Source: Ophiura sarsii (taxonomy: Eukaryota; Echinodermata; Ophiuroidea; Amphilepidida; Ophiuridae). From it: a stretch of 64,000 nt of DNA. Below are positions 15,511-26,023 of this stretch, piece by piece (the stretch's first letter is position 1; every line of letters begins with the position of its first letter). The translations under genes were made by a program, and so were the position numbers. The notes below the pieces were generated by a model. The model worked only from the letters and a program-made list of their open reading frames with translations. It was not told the DNA's origin and ran no database searches. The DNA lies in assembly GCA_035610835.1 (NCBI GenBank), contig CM069457.1, forward strand, positions 19,462,658-19,526,657, written 5' to 3'.

Positions 15511-18330
15511 GTAGCTGTACTTAAATTTAAAGCAAAACTCACCAAAAAGTTTTTTATCAATCAATCTGATACAGAAAATAGGTCCATAACGTTGTGGCCT
15601 AATGTGGAGGAAATAACCTACAAATGCCAAATTATGAAACATTTTGGTACATTTACTTACAGCCCTCTTTACCTTTCTAGGATGTTAAATTTAGACTTAT
15701 GATGGGGTCAATCTTAATTTCAAACACTGCCTTGTATGGCCAAAATACAAAATATTATTTGGAGGTGTGTACTCATATACATGTTTTAAAAGGCTATCTA
15801 CCTTAAGAAATGTTAGCCCCACGTTTTTAGAGTTCTCATTAGTGCCAACTCATGCGTAACTGTACTTAAGTTCAAGCAAAATTCACCAAGGAGTTTTTTG
15901 TCAATCAATCTGATACAAAAAAAAAGGTCCATAACGTTGAGGCACGGTACTAGATATATAGTCATGATATAGTAGTAAAAAATGACTAAATATACATGTT
16001 TTAAATGGCTATCTACCTCAAAAAAATAAAGTCGGTTAGCACCACATTTTTTCAGATTTCTCATTAGTGCCTATTCATGCGTAGCTGTACTTAAATTTAA
16101 AGCAAAACTCACCAAAAAGTTTTTTATCAATCAATCTGATACAGAAAATAGGTCCATAACGTTGTGGCCTAATGTGGAGGAAATAACCTACAAATGCCAA
16201 ATTATGAAACATTTTGGTACATTTACAGCCCTCTTTACCTTTCTAGGATGTTAAATTTAGACTTATGATGGGGTCAATCTTAATTTCAAACACTGCCTTG
16301 TATGGCCAAAATACAAAATATTATTTGGTGGTGTGTACTCATATACATGTTTTAAAAGGCTATCTACCTTAAGAAATAAGTCAGTTAGCCCCACGTTTTA
16401 GAGTTCTCATTAGTGCCAACTCATGCGTAACTGTACTTAAGTCCAAGCAAAATTCACCAAGGAGTTTTTTGTCAATCAATCTGATACAAAAAAGGTCCAT
16501 AACGTTGAGGCACGGTACTAGATAAATAGTCATGATATAGTAGTAAAAAATGACTAAATATACATGTTTTAAATGGCTATCTACCTCAAAAAAATAAAGT
16601 CGGTTAGCACCACATTTTTTAGATTTCTCATTAGTGCCTATTCATGCGTAGCTGTACTTAAATTTAAAGCAAAACTCACCAAGGAGTTTTTTATCAATCA
16701 ATCTGATACAGAAAATAGGTCCATAACGTTGTGGCCTAATGTGGAGGAAATAACCTACAAATGCCAAATTATGAAACATTTTGGTACATTTACAGCCCTT
16801 TTTACCTTTCAAGGATGTTAAATTTAGACTTATGATGGGGTCAATCTTAATTTCAAACACTGCCTTGTATGGCCAAAATACAAAATATTATTTGGTGGTG
16901 TGTACTCATATACATGTTTTAAAAGGCTATCTACCTTAAGAAATGTTAGCCCCACGTTTTTAGAGTTCTCATTAGTGCCAACTCATGCGTAACTGTACTT
17001 AAGTTCAAGCAAAATTCACCAAGGAGTTTTTTGTCAATCAATCTGATACAAAAAAAGGTCCATAACGTTGAGGCACGGTACTAGATAAATAGTCATGATA
17101 TAGTAGTAAAAAATGACTAAATATACATGTTTTAAATGGCTATCTACCTCAAAAAAATAAAGTCGATAAGCACCACATTTTTTCAGATTTCTCATTAGTG
17201 CCTATTCATGCGTAGCTGTACTTAAATTTAAAGCAAAACTCACCAAAAAGTTTTTTATCAATCAATCTGATACAGAAAATAGGTCCATAACGTTGTGGCC
17301 TAATGTGGAGGAAATAACCTACAAATGCCAAATTATGAAACATTTTGGTACATTTACAGCCCTCTTTACCTTTCTAGGATGTTAAATTTAGACTTATGAT
17401 GGGGTCAATCTTAATTTCAAACACTGCCTTGTATGGCCAAAATACAAAATATTATTTGGTGGTGTGTACTCATATACATGTTTTATCTACCTTAAGAAAT
17501 GTTAGCCCCACGTTTTTAGAGTTCTCATTAGTGCCAACTCATGCGTAACTGTACTTAAGTTCAAGCAAAATTCACCAAGGAGTTTTTTTGTCAATCAATC
17601 TGATACAAAAAAAGGTCCATAACGTTGAGGCACGGTACTAGATAAATAGTCATGATATAGTAGTAAAAAATGACTAAATATACATGTTTTAAATGGCTAT
17701 CTACCTCAAAAAAATAAAGTCGGTTAGCACCACATTTTTTCAGATTTCTCATTAGTGCCTATTCATGCGTAGCTGTACTTAAATTTAAAGCAAAACTCAC
17801 CAAGGAGTTTTTTATCAATCAATCTGATACAGAAAATAGGTCCATAACGTTGTGGCCTAATGTGGAGGAAATAACCTACAAATGCCAAATTATGAAACAT
17901 TTTGGTACATTTACAGCCCTTTTTACCTTTCTAGGATGTTAAATTTAGACTTATGATGGGGTCAATCTTAATTTCAAACACTGCCTTGTATGGCCAAAAT
18001 ACAAAATATTATTTGGTGGTGTGTACTCATGTACATGTTTTAAAAGGCTATCTACCTTAAGAAATGTTAGCCCCACGTTTTTAGAGTTCTCATTAGTGCC
18101 AACTCATGCGTAACTGTACTTAAGTTCAAGCAAAATTCACCAAGGAGTTTTTTGTCAATCAATCTGATACAAAAAAAGGTCCATAACGTTGAGGCACGGT
18201 ACTAGATAAATAGTCATGATATAGTAGTAAAAAATGACTAAATATACATGTTTTAAATGGCTATCTACCTCAAAAAAATAAAGTCGGTTAGCACCACATT
18301 TTTTCAGATTTCTCATTAGTGCCTATTCAT
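15511..18330 (+). repeat. Higher-order repeat copy 4, partial
   Basis: This copy follows copy 3 at a constant offset of 5022 bp, including the private variant GTACTCATGTACATG (near 13007 and 18029). Around 18330 it jumps to a later unit type with GCTGTACATAAA and the regular order is lost. About two units are missing compared with copy 3. Confidence 0.8.
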
Positions 18331-19555
18331 GCGTAGCTGTACATAAATTTAAAGCAAAACTCACCAAAAAGTTTTTTATCAATCAATCTGATACAGAAAA
18401 TAGGTCCATAACGTTGTGGCCTAATGTGGAGGAAATAACCTACAAATGCCAAAATATGAAACATTTTGGTACATTTACAGCCCTCTTTACCTTTCTAGGA
18501 TGTTAAATTTAGACTTATGATGGGGTCAATCTTAATTTCAAACACTGCCTTGTATGGCCAAAATACAAAATATTATTTGGTGGTGTGTACTCATATACAT
18601 GTTTTAAAAGGCTATCTACCTTAAGAAATAAGTCAGTTAGCCCCACGTTTTAGAATTCTCATTAGTGCCAACTCATGCGTAACTGTACTTAAGTCCAAGC
18701 AAAATTCACTAAGGAGTTTTTTGTCAATCAATCTGATACAAAAAAGGTCCATAACGTTGAGGCACGGTACTAGATAAATAGTCATGATATAGTAGTAAAA
18801 AATGACTAAATATACATGTTTTAAATGGCTATCTACCTCAAAAAAATAAAGTCGGTTAGCACCACATTTTTTCAGATTTCTCATTAGTGCCTATTCATGC
18901 GTAGCTGTACTTAAATTTAAAGCAAAACTCACCAAGGAGTTTTTTATCAATCAATCTGATACAGAAAATAGGTCCATAACGTTGTGGCCTAATGTGGAGG
19001 AAATAACCTACAAATGCCAAATATTGAAACATTTTGGTACATTTACTTACAGCCCTCTTTACCTTTCTAGGATGTTAAATTTAGACTTATGATGGGGTCA
19101 ATCTTAATTTCAAACACTGCCTTGTATGGCCAAAATACAAAATATTATTTGGTGGTGTGTACTCATATACATGTTTTAAAAGCCTATCTACCTTAAGAAA
19201 TGTTAGCCCCACGTTTTTAGAGTTCTCATTAGTGCCAACTCATGCGTAACTGTACTTAAGTTCAAGCAAAATTCACCAAGGAGTTTTTTGTCAATCAATC
19301 TGATACAAAAAGGTCCATAACGTTAAGGCACGGTACTAGATAAATAGTCATGATATAGTAGTAAAAAATGACTAAATATACATGTTTTAAATGGCTATCT
19401 ACCTCAAAAAAATAAAGTCGGTTAGCACCACATTTTTTCAGATTTCTCATTAGTGCCTATTCATGCGTAGCTGTACTTAATTTTAAAGCAAAACTCACCA
19501 AGGAGTTTTTGATCAATCAATCTGATACAGAAAATAGGTCCATAACGTTGTGGCG
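18331..19555 (+). repeat. Array edge: diverged satellite units
   Basis: Two further units are recognisable, but they carry private changes (CCAAAATATG, CCAAATATTG, AGCCTATC, CGTTAAGGC) not seen in the ordered copies. This is the usual decay at the edge of a homogenised array. The block ends where CGTTGTGG joins CGTACTTGATACATAG at about 19555. Confidence 0.75.
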
Positions 19556-20857
19556 TACTTGATACATAGTCATGATATAGTAGTAAGAATTACATGTTTT
19601 AAATGGCTATCTACCTCAAGAAATAAGTCGGGTAGCTCCACGTTTTCTTAGATTTCTCTTTAGTGCCTATTCATGCGTAACTGTACTTAAATTTAAAGCA
19701 AAATTCACTGAGGAGTTTTTTATCAATCAATCTGATTTAGGGAGTTTTTTCAAGTGTAAGGTTTTCAACCTTACATATTTCCTAACCCTTTACGCCCCCT
19801 ATCGACAGAGCTTTGACTAGCAGCGTAAACCAATGCGTAATCGAGTCTTCTCGCTATTATATTTACAAATCATTTTTAGTTCAACAACAAAATCATCCTC
19901 TGTGAGAACATGCAAGTTTTTGGATCAGCTTAATATTCCAAGGTTTTTTATTGCTTATTGTTTGCAATAACGTTCCAGATCCCACTGGCCTGAAGGACTA
20001 AAAACGACCAAGTACCCAAGTAAGATGTTCTGCTTTCTGAATTCCGGGCTATTATTATGGTTTGTAAGCTTATTTATATGCCTTTTGACTATTTCATTAC
20101 ACTTACAGGCCAAGTAACAAAAATAAGTCGGGTAGCTCCACGTTTTTTAGATTTCTCATTAGTGCCTATTCATACGTAACTGTACTTAAATTTAAAGCAA
20201 AATTCACCTAGGAGTTTTTTATCAATCAATCTGATACAGAAAATAGGTCCATAACGTTGTGGCCTAATGTGCAGGAAATAACCTACAAATGCCAAATTAT
20301 GAAACATTTTGGTACATTTACAGCACATTTTACCTTTCTAGGATGTTAAATTTAGACTTATGATTGGGTTATACTTAATTTCAAACACTGCCTTGTATGG
20401 CCAAAATGCAAAATATTATTTGGTGGTGTGTACTCATTAACATGTTTTAAATGGCTATCTACCTCAAGAAATAAGTCAGTTAGCCCCACGTTTTTTAGAC
20501 TTCTCATTAGTGCCAATTCATGCGTAACTGTACTTAAGTTTAAAGCAAAATTCACCAAGGAGTTTTTTGTCAATCAATCTGATACAAAAATAGGTCCAGA
20601 ACGTTGAGTCGTACTAATACTAGATATAGTCATGATATAGTAGTAAAAAATGCCTAAATATACATGTTTTAAATGGCTATCTACCTCAGGAAATAAGTCG
20701 GGTAGCTCCACGTTTTTTTAGATTTCTCATTAGTGCCTATTCATCTGTAACTGTACTTAAATTTAAAGCAACATTCACCAAGGAGTTTTTTATCAATCAA
20801 TCTGATACAGAAAATAGGTCCATAACGTTGACATTTACAGCACTTTTTACCTTTCAA
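19556..20857 (+). repeat. Diverged satellite block, first copy of a 1.3-kb duplication
   Basis: Old, diverged satellite (TAAGTCGGGTAGCTCC instead of TAAAGTCGGTTAGCACC) surrounds a 384-bp non-satellite module. The whole block recurs 3290 bp downstream (22843-24147) with only scattered substitutions and small indels. Confidence 0.85.
19737..20120 (+). repeat. Non-satellite module inside the array, copy 1
   Basis: The satellite breaks off after TCAATCAATCTGAT and resumes at AAATAAGTCGGGTAGC. Between them is unrelated sequence that begins near a small palindrome (AAGGTTTTCAACCTT). It includes GCCCCCTATCGACAGAGC and ends with CAGGCCAAGTAACAA. No coding potential and no clear terminal repeats were seen. 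It may be old array-flank DNA that was drawn into the array. Confidence 0.75.
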
Positions 20858-22842
20858 GGATGTTAAATTTAGACTTATGATGGGGTCAATCTTAATTTCA
20901 AACACTGCCTTGTATGGCCAAAATACAAAATATTATTTGGTGGTGTGTACTCATATACATGTTTTAAAAGGCTATCTACCTTAAATGTTAGCCCCACGTT
21001 TTTAGAGTTCTCATTAGTGCCAACTCATGCGTAACTGTACTTAAGTTCAAGCAAAATTCACCAAGGAGTTTTTTGTCAATCAATCTGATACAAAAAAAGG
21101 TCCATAACGTTGAGGCACGGTACTAGATAAATAGTCATGATATAGTAGTAAAAAATGACTAAATATACATGTTTTAAATGGCTATCTACATCAAAAAAAT
21201 AAAGTCGGTTAGCACCACATTTTTCAGATTTCTCATTAGTGCCTATTCATGCGTAGCTGTACTTAAATTTAAAGCAAAACTCACCAAAAAGTTTTTTATC
21301 AATCAATCTGATACAGAAAATAGGTCCATAACGTTGTGGCCTAATGTGGAGGAAATAACCTACAAATGCCAAATTATGAAACATTTTGGTACATTTACTT
21401 ACAGCCCTCTTTACCTTTCTAGGATGTTAAATTTAGACTTATGATGGGGTCAATCTTAATTTCAAACACTGCCTTGTATGGCCAAAATACAAAATATTAT
21501 TTGGTGGTGTGTACTCATATACATGTTTTAAAAGGCTATCTACCTTAAGAAATGTTAGCCCCACGTTTTTAGAGTTCTCATTAGTGCCAACTCATGCGTA
21601 ACTGTACTTAAGTTCAAGCAAAATTCACCAAGGAGTTTTTTGTCAATCAATCTGATACAAAAAAGTCCATAACGTTGAGGCACGGTACTAGATAAATAGT
21701 CATGATATAGTAGTAAAAAATGACTAAATATACATGTTTTAAATGGCTATCTACCTCAAAAAAATAAAGTTGGTTAGCACCACATTTTTCAGATTTCTCA
21801 TTAGTGCCTATTCATGCGTAGCTGTACTTAAATTTAAAGCAAAACTCACCAAGGAGTTTTTTATCAATCAATCTGATACAGAAAATAGGTCCATAACGTT
21901 GTGGCCTAATGTGGAGGAAATAATCTACAAATGCCAAATTATGAAACATTTTGGTACATTTACAGCCCTTTTTACCTTTCTAGGATGTTAAATTTAGACT
22001 TATGATTGGGTCAGTCTTAATTTCAAACACTGCCTTGTATGGCCAAAATACAAAATATTATTTGGTGGTGTGTACTCATATACATGTTTTAAATGGCTAT
22101 CTACCTCAAGAAATAAGTCGGGTAGCTCCACGTTTTTTAGATTTCTCATTAGTGCCTATTCATGCGTAGCTGTACTTAAATTTAAAGCAAAACTCACCAA
22201 GGAGTTTTTTATCAATCAATTTGATACAGAAAATACACTGAGCCAATAAAGAAACTTATAACATTTTAACAGATCACCATAGGTTCAGTGCTCATTTCTC
22301 CTGTGTCATTGAAGCAAACAATTGGTTATTGACTGCCATTTGAAGCAATACATTGCAGTAATATTGTATCCAAATTTGGTACATTTTCATGCACAGAATT
22401 TTATTTGGTGATCTGTTAAACTGTTTATAAGTTTCTTTTTTTATAAGTTTCTTTTTTGGCTCAGTGTAGGTCCATAACGTTATGGCCTAATGTGGAGGAA
22501 ATAACCTACAAATGCCAAATTATGAAACATGTTGGTACATTTACAGCACATTTTACCTTTCTAGGATGTTAAATTTAGACTTATGATGGGGTTATACTTA
22601 ATTTCAAACACTGCCTTGTATGGCCAAAATGCAAAATATTATTTGGTGGTGTGTAGTAAAAAATGCCTAAATATACATGTTTTAAATGGCCATCTACCTC
22701 AAGAAATAAGTCAGTTAGCCCCACGTTTTTTAGAGTTCTCATTAGTGCCAATTCATGGGTAACTGTACTTAAGTTTAAAGCAAAATTCACCAAGGAGTTT
22801 TTTGTCAATCAATCTGATACAAAAATAGGTCCATAACGTTGA
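20858..22842 (+). repeat. Satellite block between the two 1.3-kb duplicates
   Basis: About three and a half units of the common type, then diverged units. The first units are close to those of the main array, so homogenisation or transposition has mixed young and old units here. A foldback element interrupts the block at 22236-22466. Confidence 0.8.
22236..22466. mobile_element. 231-bp foldback MITE with TA target duplication, in the satellite
   Basis: The satellite sequence GAAAATAGGTCC is split as GAAAATA|...|TAGGTCC, so the target duplication is TA (22234-22235 and 22467-22468). The termini are CACTGAGCCAATAAAGAAAC and its inverse GTTTCTTTTTTGGCTCAGTG. There is no coding capacity. TA duplication and size fit a Tc1/mariner-type non-autonomous element; that superfamily is an inference. 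A short direct duplication (TTATAAGTTTCTTTTT) lies in the right end. Confidence 0.9.
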
Positions 22843-24147
22843 GGCGTACTTGATACATAGTCATGATATAGTAGTAAGAATTACATGTTTTAAATGGCTA
22901 TCTACCTCAAGAAATAAGTCGGGTAGCTCCACGTTTTCTTAGATTTCTCTTTAGTGCCTATTCATGCGTAACTGTACTTAAATTTAAAGCAAAATTCACC
23001 GAGGAGTTTTTTATCAATCAATCTGATTTAGGGAGTTTTTTCAAGTGTAAGGTTTTCAACCTTACATATTTCCTAACCCTTTACGCCCCCTATCGACAGA
23101 GCTTTGACTAGCAGCGTAAACCAATGCGTAATCGAGTCTTCTCGCTATTATATTTACAAATCATTTTTAGTTCAACAACAAAATCATCCTCTGTGAGAAC
23201 ATGCAAGTTTTTGGATCAGCTTAATATTCCAAGGTTTTTTTATTGCTTATTGTTTGCAATAACGTTCCAGATCCCACTGGCCTGAAGGACTAAACGACCA
23301 AGTACCCAAGTAAGATGTTCTGCTTTCTGAATTCCGGGCTATTATTATGGTTTGTAAGCTTATTTATATGCCTATTGACTATTTCATTACACTTACAGGC
23401 CAAGTAACAAAAATAAGTCGGGTAGCTCCACGTTTTTTAGATTTCTCATTAGTGCCTATTCATACGTAACTGTACTTAAATTTAAAGCAAAATTCACCTA
23501 GGAGTTTTTTATCAATCAATCTGATACAGAAAATAGGTCCATAACGTTGTGGCCTAATGTGCAGGAAATAACCTACAAATGCCAAATTATGAAACATTTT
23601 GGTACATTTACAGCACATTTTACCTTTCTAGGATGTTAAATTTAGACTTATGATGGGGTTATACTTAATTTCAAACACTGCCTTGTATGGCCAAAATGCA
23701 AAATATTATTTGGTGGTGTGTACTCATAAACATGTTTTAAATGGCTATCTACCTCAAGAAATAAGTCAGTTAGCCCCACGTTTTTTAGACTTCTCATTAG
23801 TGCCAATTCATGCGTAACTGTACTTAAGTTTAAAACAAAATTCACCAAGGAGTTTTTTGTCAATCAATCTGATACAAAAATAGGTCCAGAACGTTGAGTC
23901 GTACTAATACTAGATATAGTCATGATATAGTAGTAAAAAATGCCTAAATATACATGTTTTAAATGGCTATCTACCTCAGGAAATAAGTCGGGTAGCTCCA
24001 CGTTTTTTTAGATTTCTCATTAGTGCCTATTCATCTGTAACTGTACTTAAATTTAAAGCAACATTCACCAAGGAGTTTTTTATCAATCAATCTGATACAG
24101 AAAATCGGTCCATAACGTTGACATTTACAGCACTTTTTACCTTTCAA
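22843..24147 (+). repeat. Diverged satellite block, second copy of the 1.3-kb duplication
   Basis: This matches 19556-20857 at an offset of about 3290 bp, from GGCGTACTTGATACATAG to the truncated CATAACGTTGACATTTACAGC junction. That shared odd junction shows the two blocks are one segment that was duplicated, not two independent decays. Confidence 0.85.
23028..23410 (+). repeat. Non-satellite module inside the array, copy 2
   Basis: Same module as 19737-20120 in the same satellite context, with a few indels (for example CTAAACGACC for CTAAAAACGACC). Confidence 0.75.
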
Positions 24148-25400
24148 GGATGTTAAACACTGCCTTGTATGGCCAAAATGCTAAATATTATTTGGTGGTG
24201 TGTACTCATAAACATGTTTTAAATGGCTATCTACCTCAAGAAATAAGTCAGTTAGCCCCACGTTTTTTAGACTTCTCATTAGTGCCAATTCATGCGTAAC
24301 TGTACTTAAGTTTAAAGCAAAATTCACCAAGGAGTTTTTTGTCAATCAATCTGATACAAAAATAGGTCCATAACGCTGAGTCGTACTAATACTAGATATA
24401 GTCATGATATAGTAGTAAAAAATGCCTAAATATACATGTTTTAAATGGCTATCTACCTCAAGAATTAAGTTGGGTAGCTCCACGTTTTTTTAGATTTCTC
24501 ATTAGTGCCTAATCATGAGTAACTGTATTTAAATTTAAAGCAAATTTCACCAAGGAGTTTTTTTATCAATCAATCTGATACAGAAAATACACCTAGCACA
24601 TAAAGTCCCTGCCCAGGTGCTTTGAGGTTGGCTAATTCAAAATATATGATCGGTACCAAAAATCTGAGATATACATTAAATGAGCAAATTTCTTCTCCGC
24701 AGTTTGATACCTCATTCAACAAAATCGAATGGATACTTTTAAAGTTATGTCGATTTCAATGACCGCGCATGCAACAGAAATGTTGCACTAGGTATAGGAA
24801 ATCATTGATTTGTGTGTGATTTACCATAGACGGTAAAAATCGATGTTTTACCCGTCTATGGATTTACGCACTGAAAAACTCACAGAGCTTATCAGCTAAG
24901 ACTTGTATTCTTCACAGCCAGATACACCCTTTGTCCCGCACATTGCGGTTATCACTAAAGACCCATTCATCTGTCTCGTTCAGATAGCACACAGTTATGA
25001 CAGTAATCACACACAAATCAATGATTCCTATACCTAGTGCCACATTTCTGTTGCATGTGCGGTCATTGAAATCGACATAACTTTAAAAGTATCCATTCGA
25101 TTTTGTTGAATGAGGTATCAAACTGCGGTGAAGAAATGTGCTCATTTAATTTATATCTCAGATTTTTGGAACCGATCATATATTTTGAATTAGCCAACCT
25201 CAAAGCACCTGGGCAGGGACTTTATGTGCTAGGTGTAGGTCCATAACGTTGTGGCCTAATGTGGAGGAAGTAACCTACAAATGCCAAATTATGAAACATT
25301 TTGGTACATTTACAGCACTTTTTACCTTTCTAGGATGTTAAATTTAGACTTATGATGGGGGTCAATCTTAATTTCAAACACTGCCTTGTATTGTATGGCC
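24148..25400 (+). repeat. Diverged satellite with a foldback insertion
   Basis: Old satellite units flank a 646-bp foldback (24590-25235). The last satellite sequence is the end of a unit, CACTGCCTTGTATTGTATGGCC, which carries a small TTGTA duplication and then runs directly into the third copy of the non-satellite module. Confidence 0.8.
24590..25235. mobile_element. 646-bp foldback element with TA target duplication, in the satellite
   Basis: It is inserted in the same satellite site as the 22236 element: GAAAATA|CACCTAGCAC at the left and GTGCTAGGTG|TAGGTCC at the right, giving TA duplications at 24588 and 25236. The inverted arms are over 200 bp each and nearly identical. The middle has a further small hairpin (CCATAGACGG / CCGTCTATGG). 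There is no coding capacity. Half of a relative lies at 41483-41665. Confidence 0.92.
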
Positions 25401-26023
25401 AAGGTTTTCAACCTTACATATTTCCTAACATTTTACGCCCCCTTTCGACAGAGCTTTTACTAACAGCGTAAACCAATGCGTAATCGAGTCGTCTCGCTAT
25501 TATATTTACAAATCATTTTTAGTTCAACAACAAAATCATCCTCTGTGAGAACATGCAAGTTTTTGGATCAGCTTAATATTCCAAGGTTTTTTATTGCTTA
25601 TTGTTTGCAATAACGTTCCAGAGATCCCACTGGCCTGAATGGTTTGTAATACACCTATCAGTTGTAAGACGCACTATACGACCCCCGGGAGAGGTGCGTT
25701 GTGGGTGCGTCGTTTACCAATAATTCTTGACGGAGGGTACGTCAGTGGCAGCCTTTGGTCCGTCAACAAAATGACGGAGGGTGCGTAAAGGTCCGTCACT
25801 TTACATGGGTGCGAATGGGCTGATAGTTGACTAAGGGTGCGTATTTGGATGACAATGGTCCGTCGTTTTATTGACACAGGTTGCGTCATGGTGCATGAGA
25901 AGTTGACGCACCTCGGTACCACTCCCGGGGTCGTATAGTGCGTCTTACAACTGATAGGTGTATAAGCTTATTTATATGCCTATTGAGTATTTAATTACAC
26001 TTGCAGGCCAAGTAACAAAAATA
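25401..26023 (+). repeat. Non-satellite module, copy 3, broken by a foldback; end of the array
   Basis: The module starts at AAGGTTTTCAACC, runs to TGGCCTGAA, lacks about 60 bp present in the other copies, and continues ATGGTTTGTAA. After the inserted element it resumes TAAGCTTATTTATATGCC and ends at CAAGTAACAAAAATA. No satellite is seen beyond this point, so this is the right boundary of the array. Confidence 0.75.
25650..25962. mobile_element. 313-bp PIF/Harbinger-like MITE with TAA target duplication
   Basis: The undisturbed module reads GGTTTGTAAGCTT. Here it reads GGTTTGTAA, then the element TACACCTATCAG...CTGATAGGTGTA, then TAAGCTT. The target duplication is therefore TAA, the three-base TWA pattern typical of PIF/Harbinger. 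The inverted ends reach about 40 bp (to ACGACCCC / GGGGTCGT). The inside repeats GTGCGT/CCGTC motifs (GGAGGGTGCGTAAAGGTCCG and relatives). No transposase is present. Confidence 0.88.

Larger units (their letters stand above)
1..19555. repeat. Satellite array, about 565-bp composite unit with higher-order structure
   Basis: Near-identical units follow head to tail. Using CTCACC after AAAGCAAAA as phase mark, units begin at 1048, 1615, 2179 and 2747, giving spacings of 567, 564 and 568 bp. Neighbouring units differ at scattered diagnostic sites, such as CAAAAAG versus CAAGGAG, TTTACTTACAGCC versus TTTACAGCC, and GGAGGTG versus GGTGGTG. The same ordered series of variants returns every 4.4-5.6 kb, which is the mark of a higher-order repeat. 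Short open frames of 60-90 codons recur only because the DNA recurs, and no protein family is recognisable in them. The array runs off the left edge of the window. A centromeric or pericentromeric location is possible but is not shown by the sequence. Confidence 0.97.

Noticed and set aside
1..19555. CRISPR-like regular repetition
   Set aside because: The whole unit repeats, with no unique spacers of constant length, and the genome is animal.
1..19555. CENP-B box in the satellite unit
   Set aside because: No stretch resembling the 17-bp box was seen on either strand by eye, so the centromere role stays an inference.
276..24100. Dozens of recurring 60-90-codon open frames in the satellite
   Set aside because: They recur because the DNA recurs, lie on both strands, overlap each other, change length with single-base unit variants and match no family.
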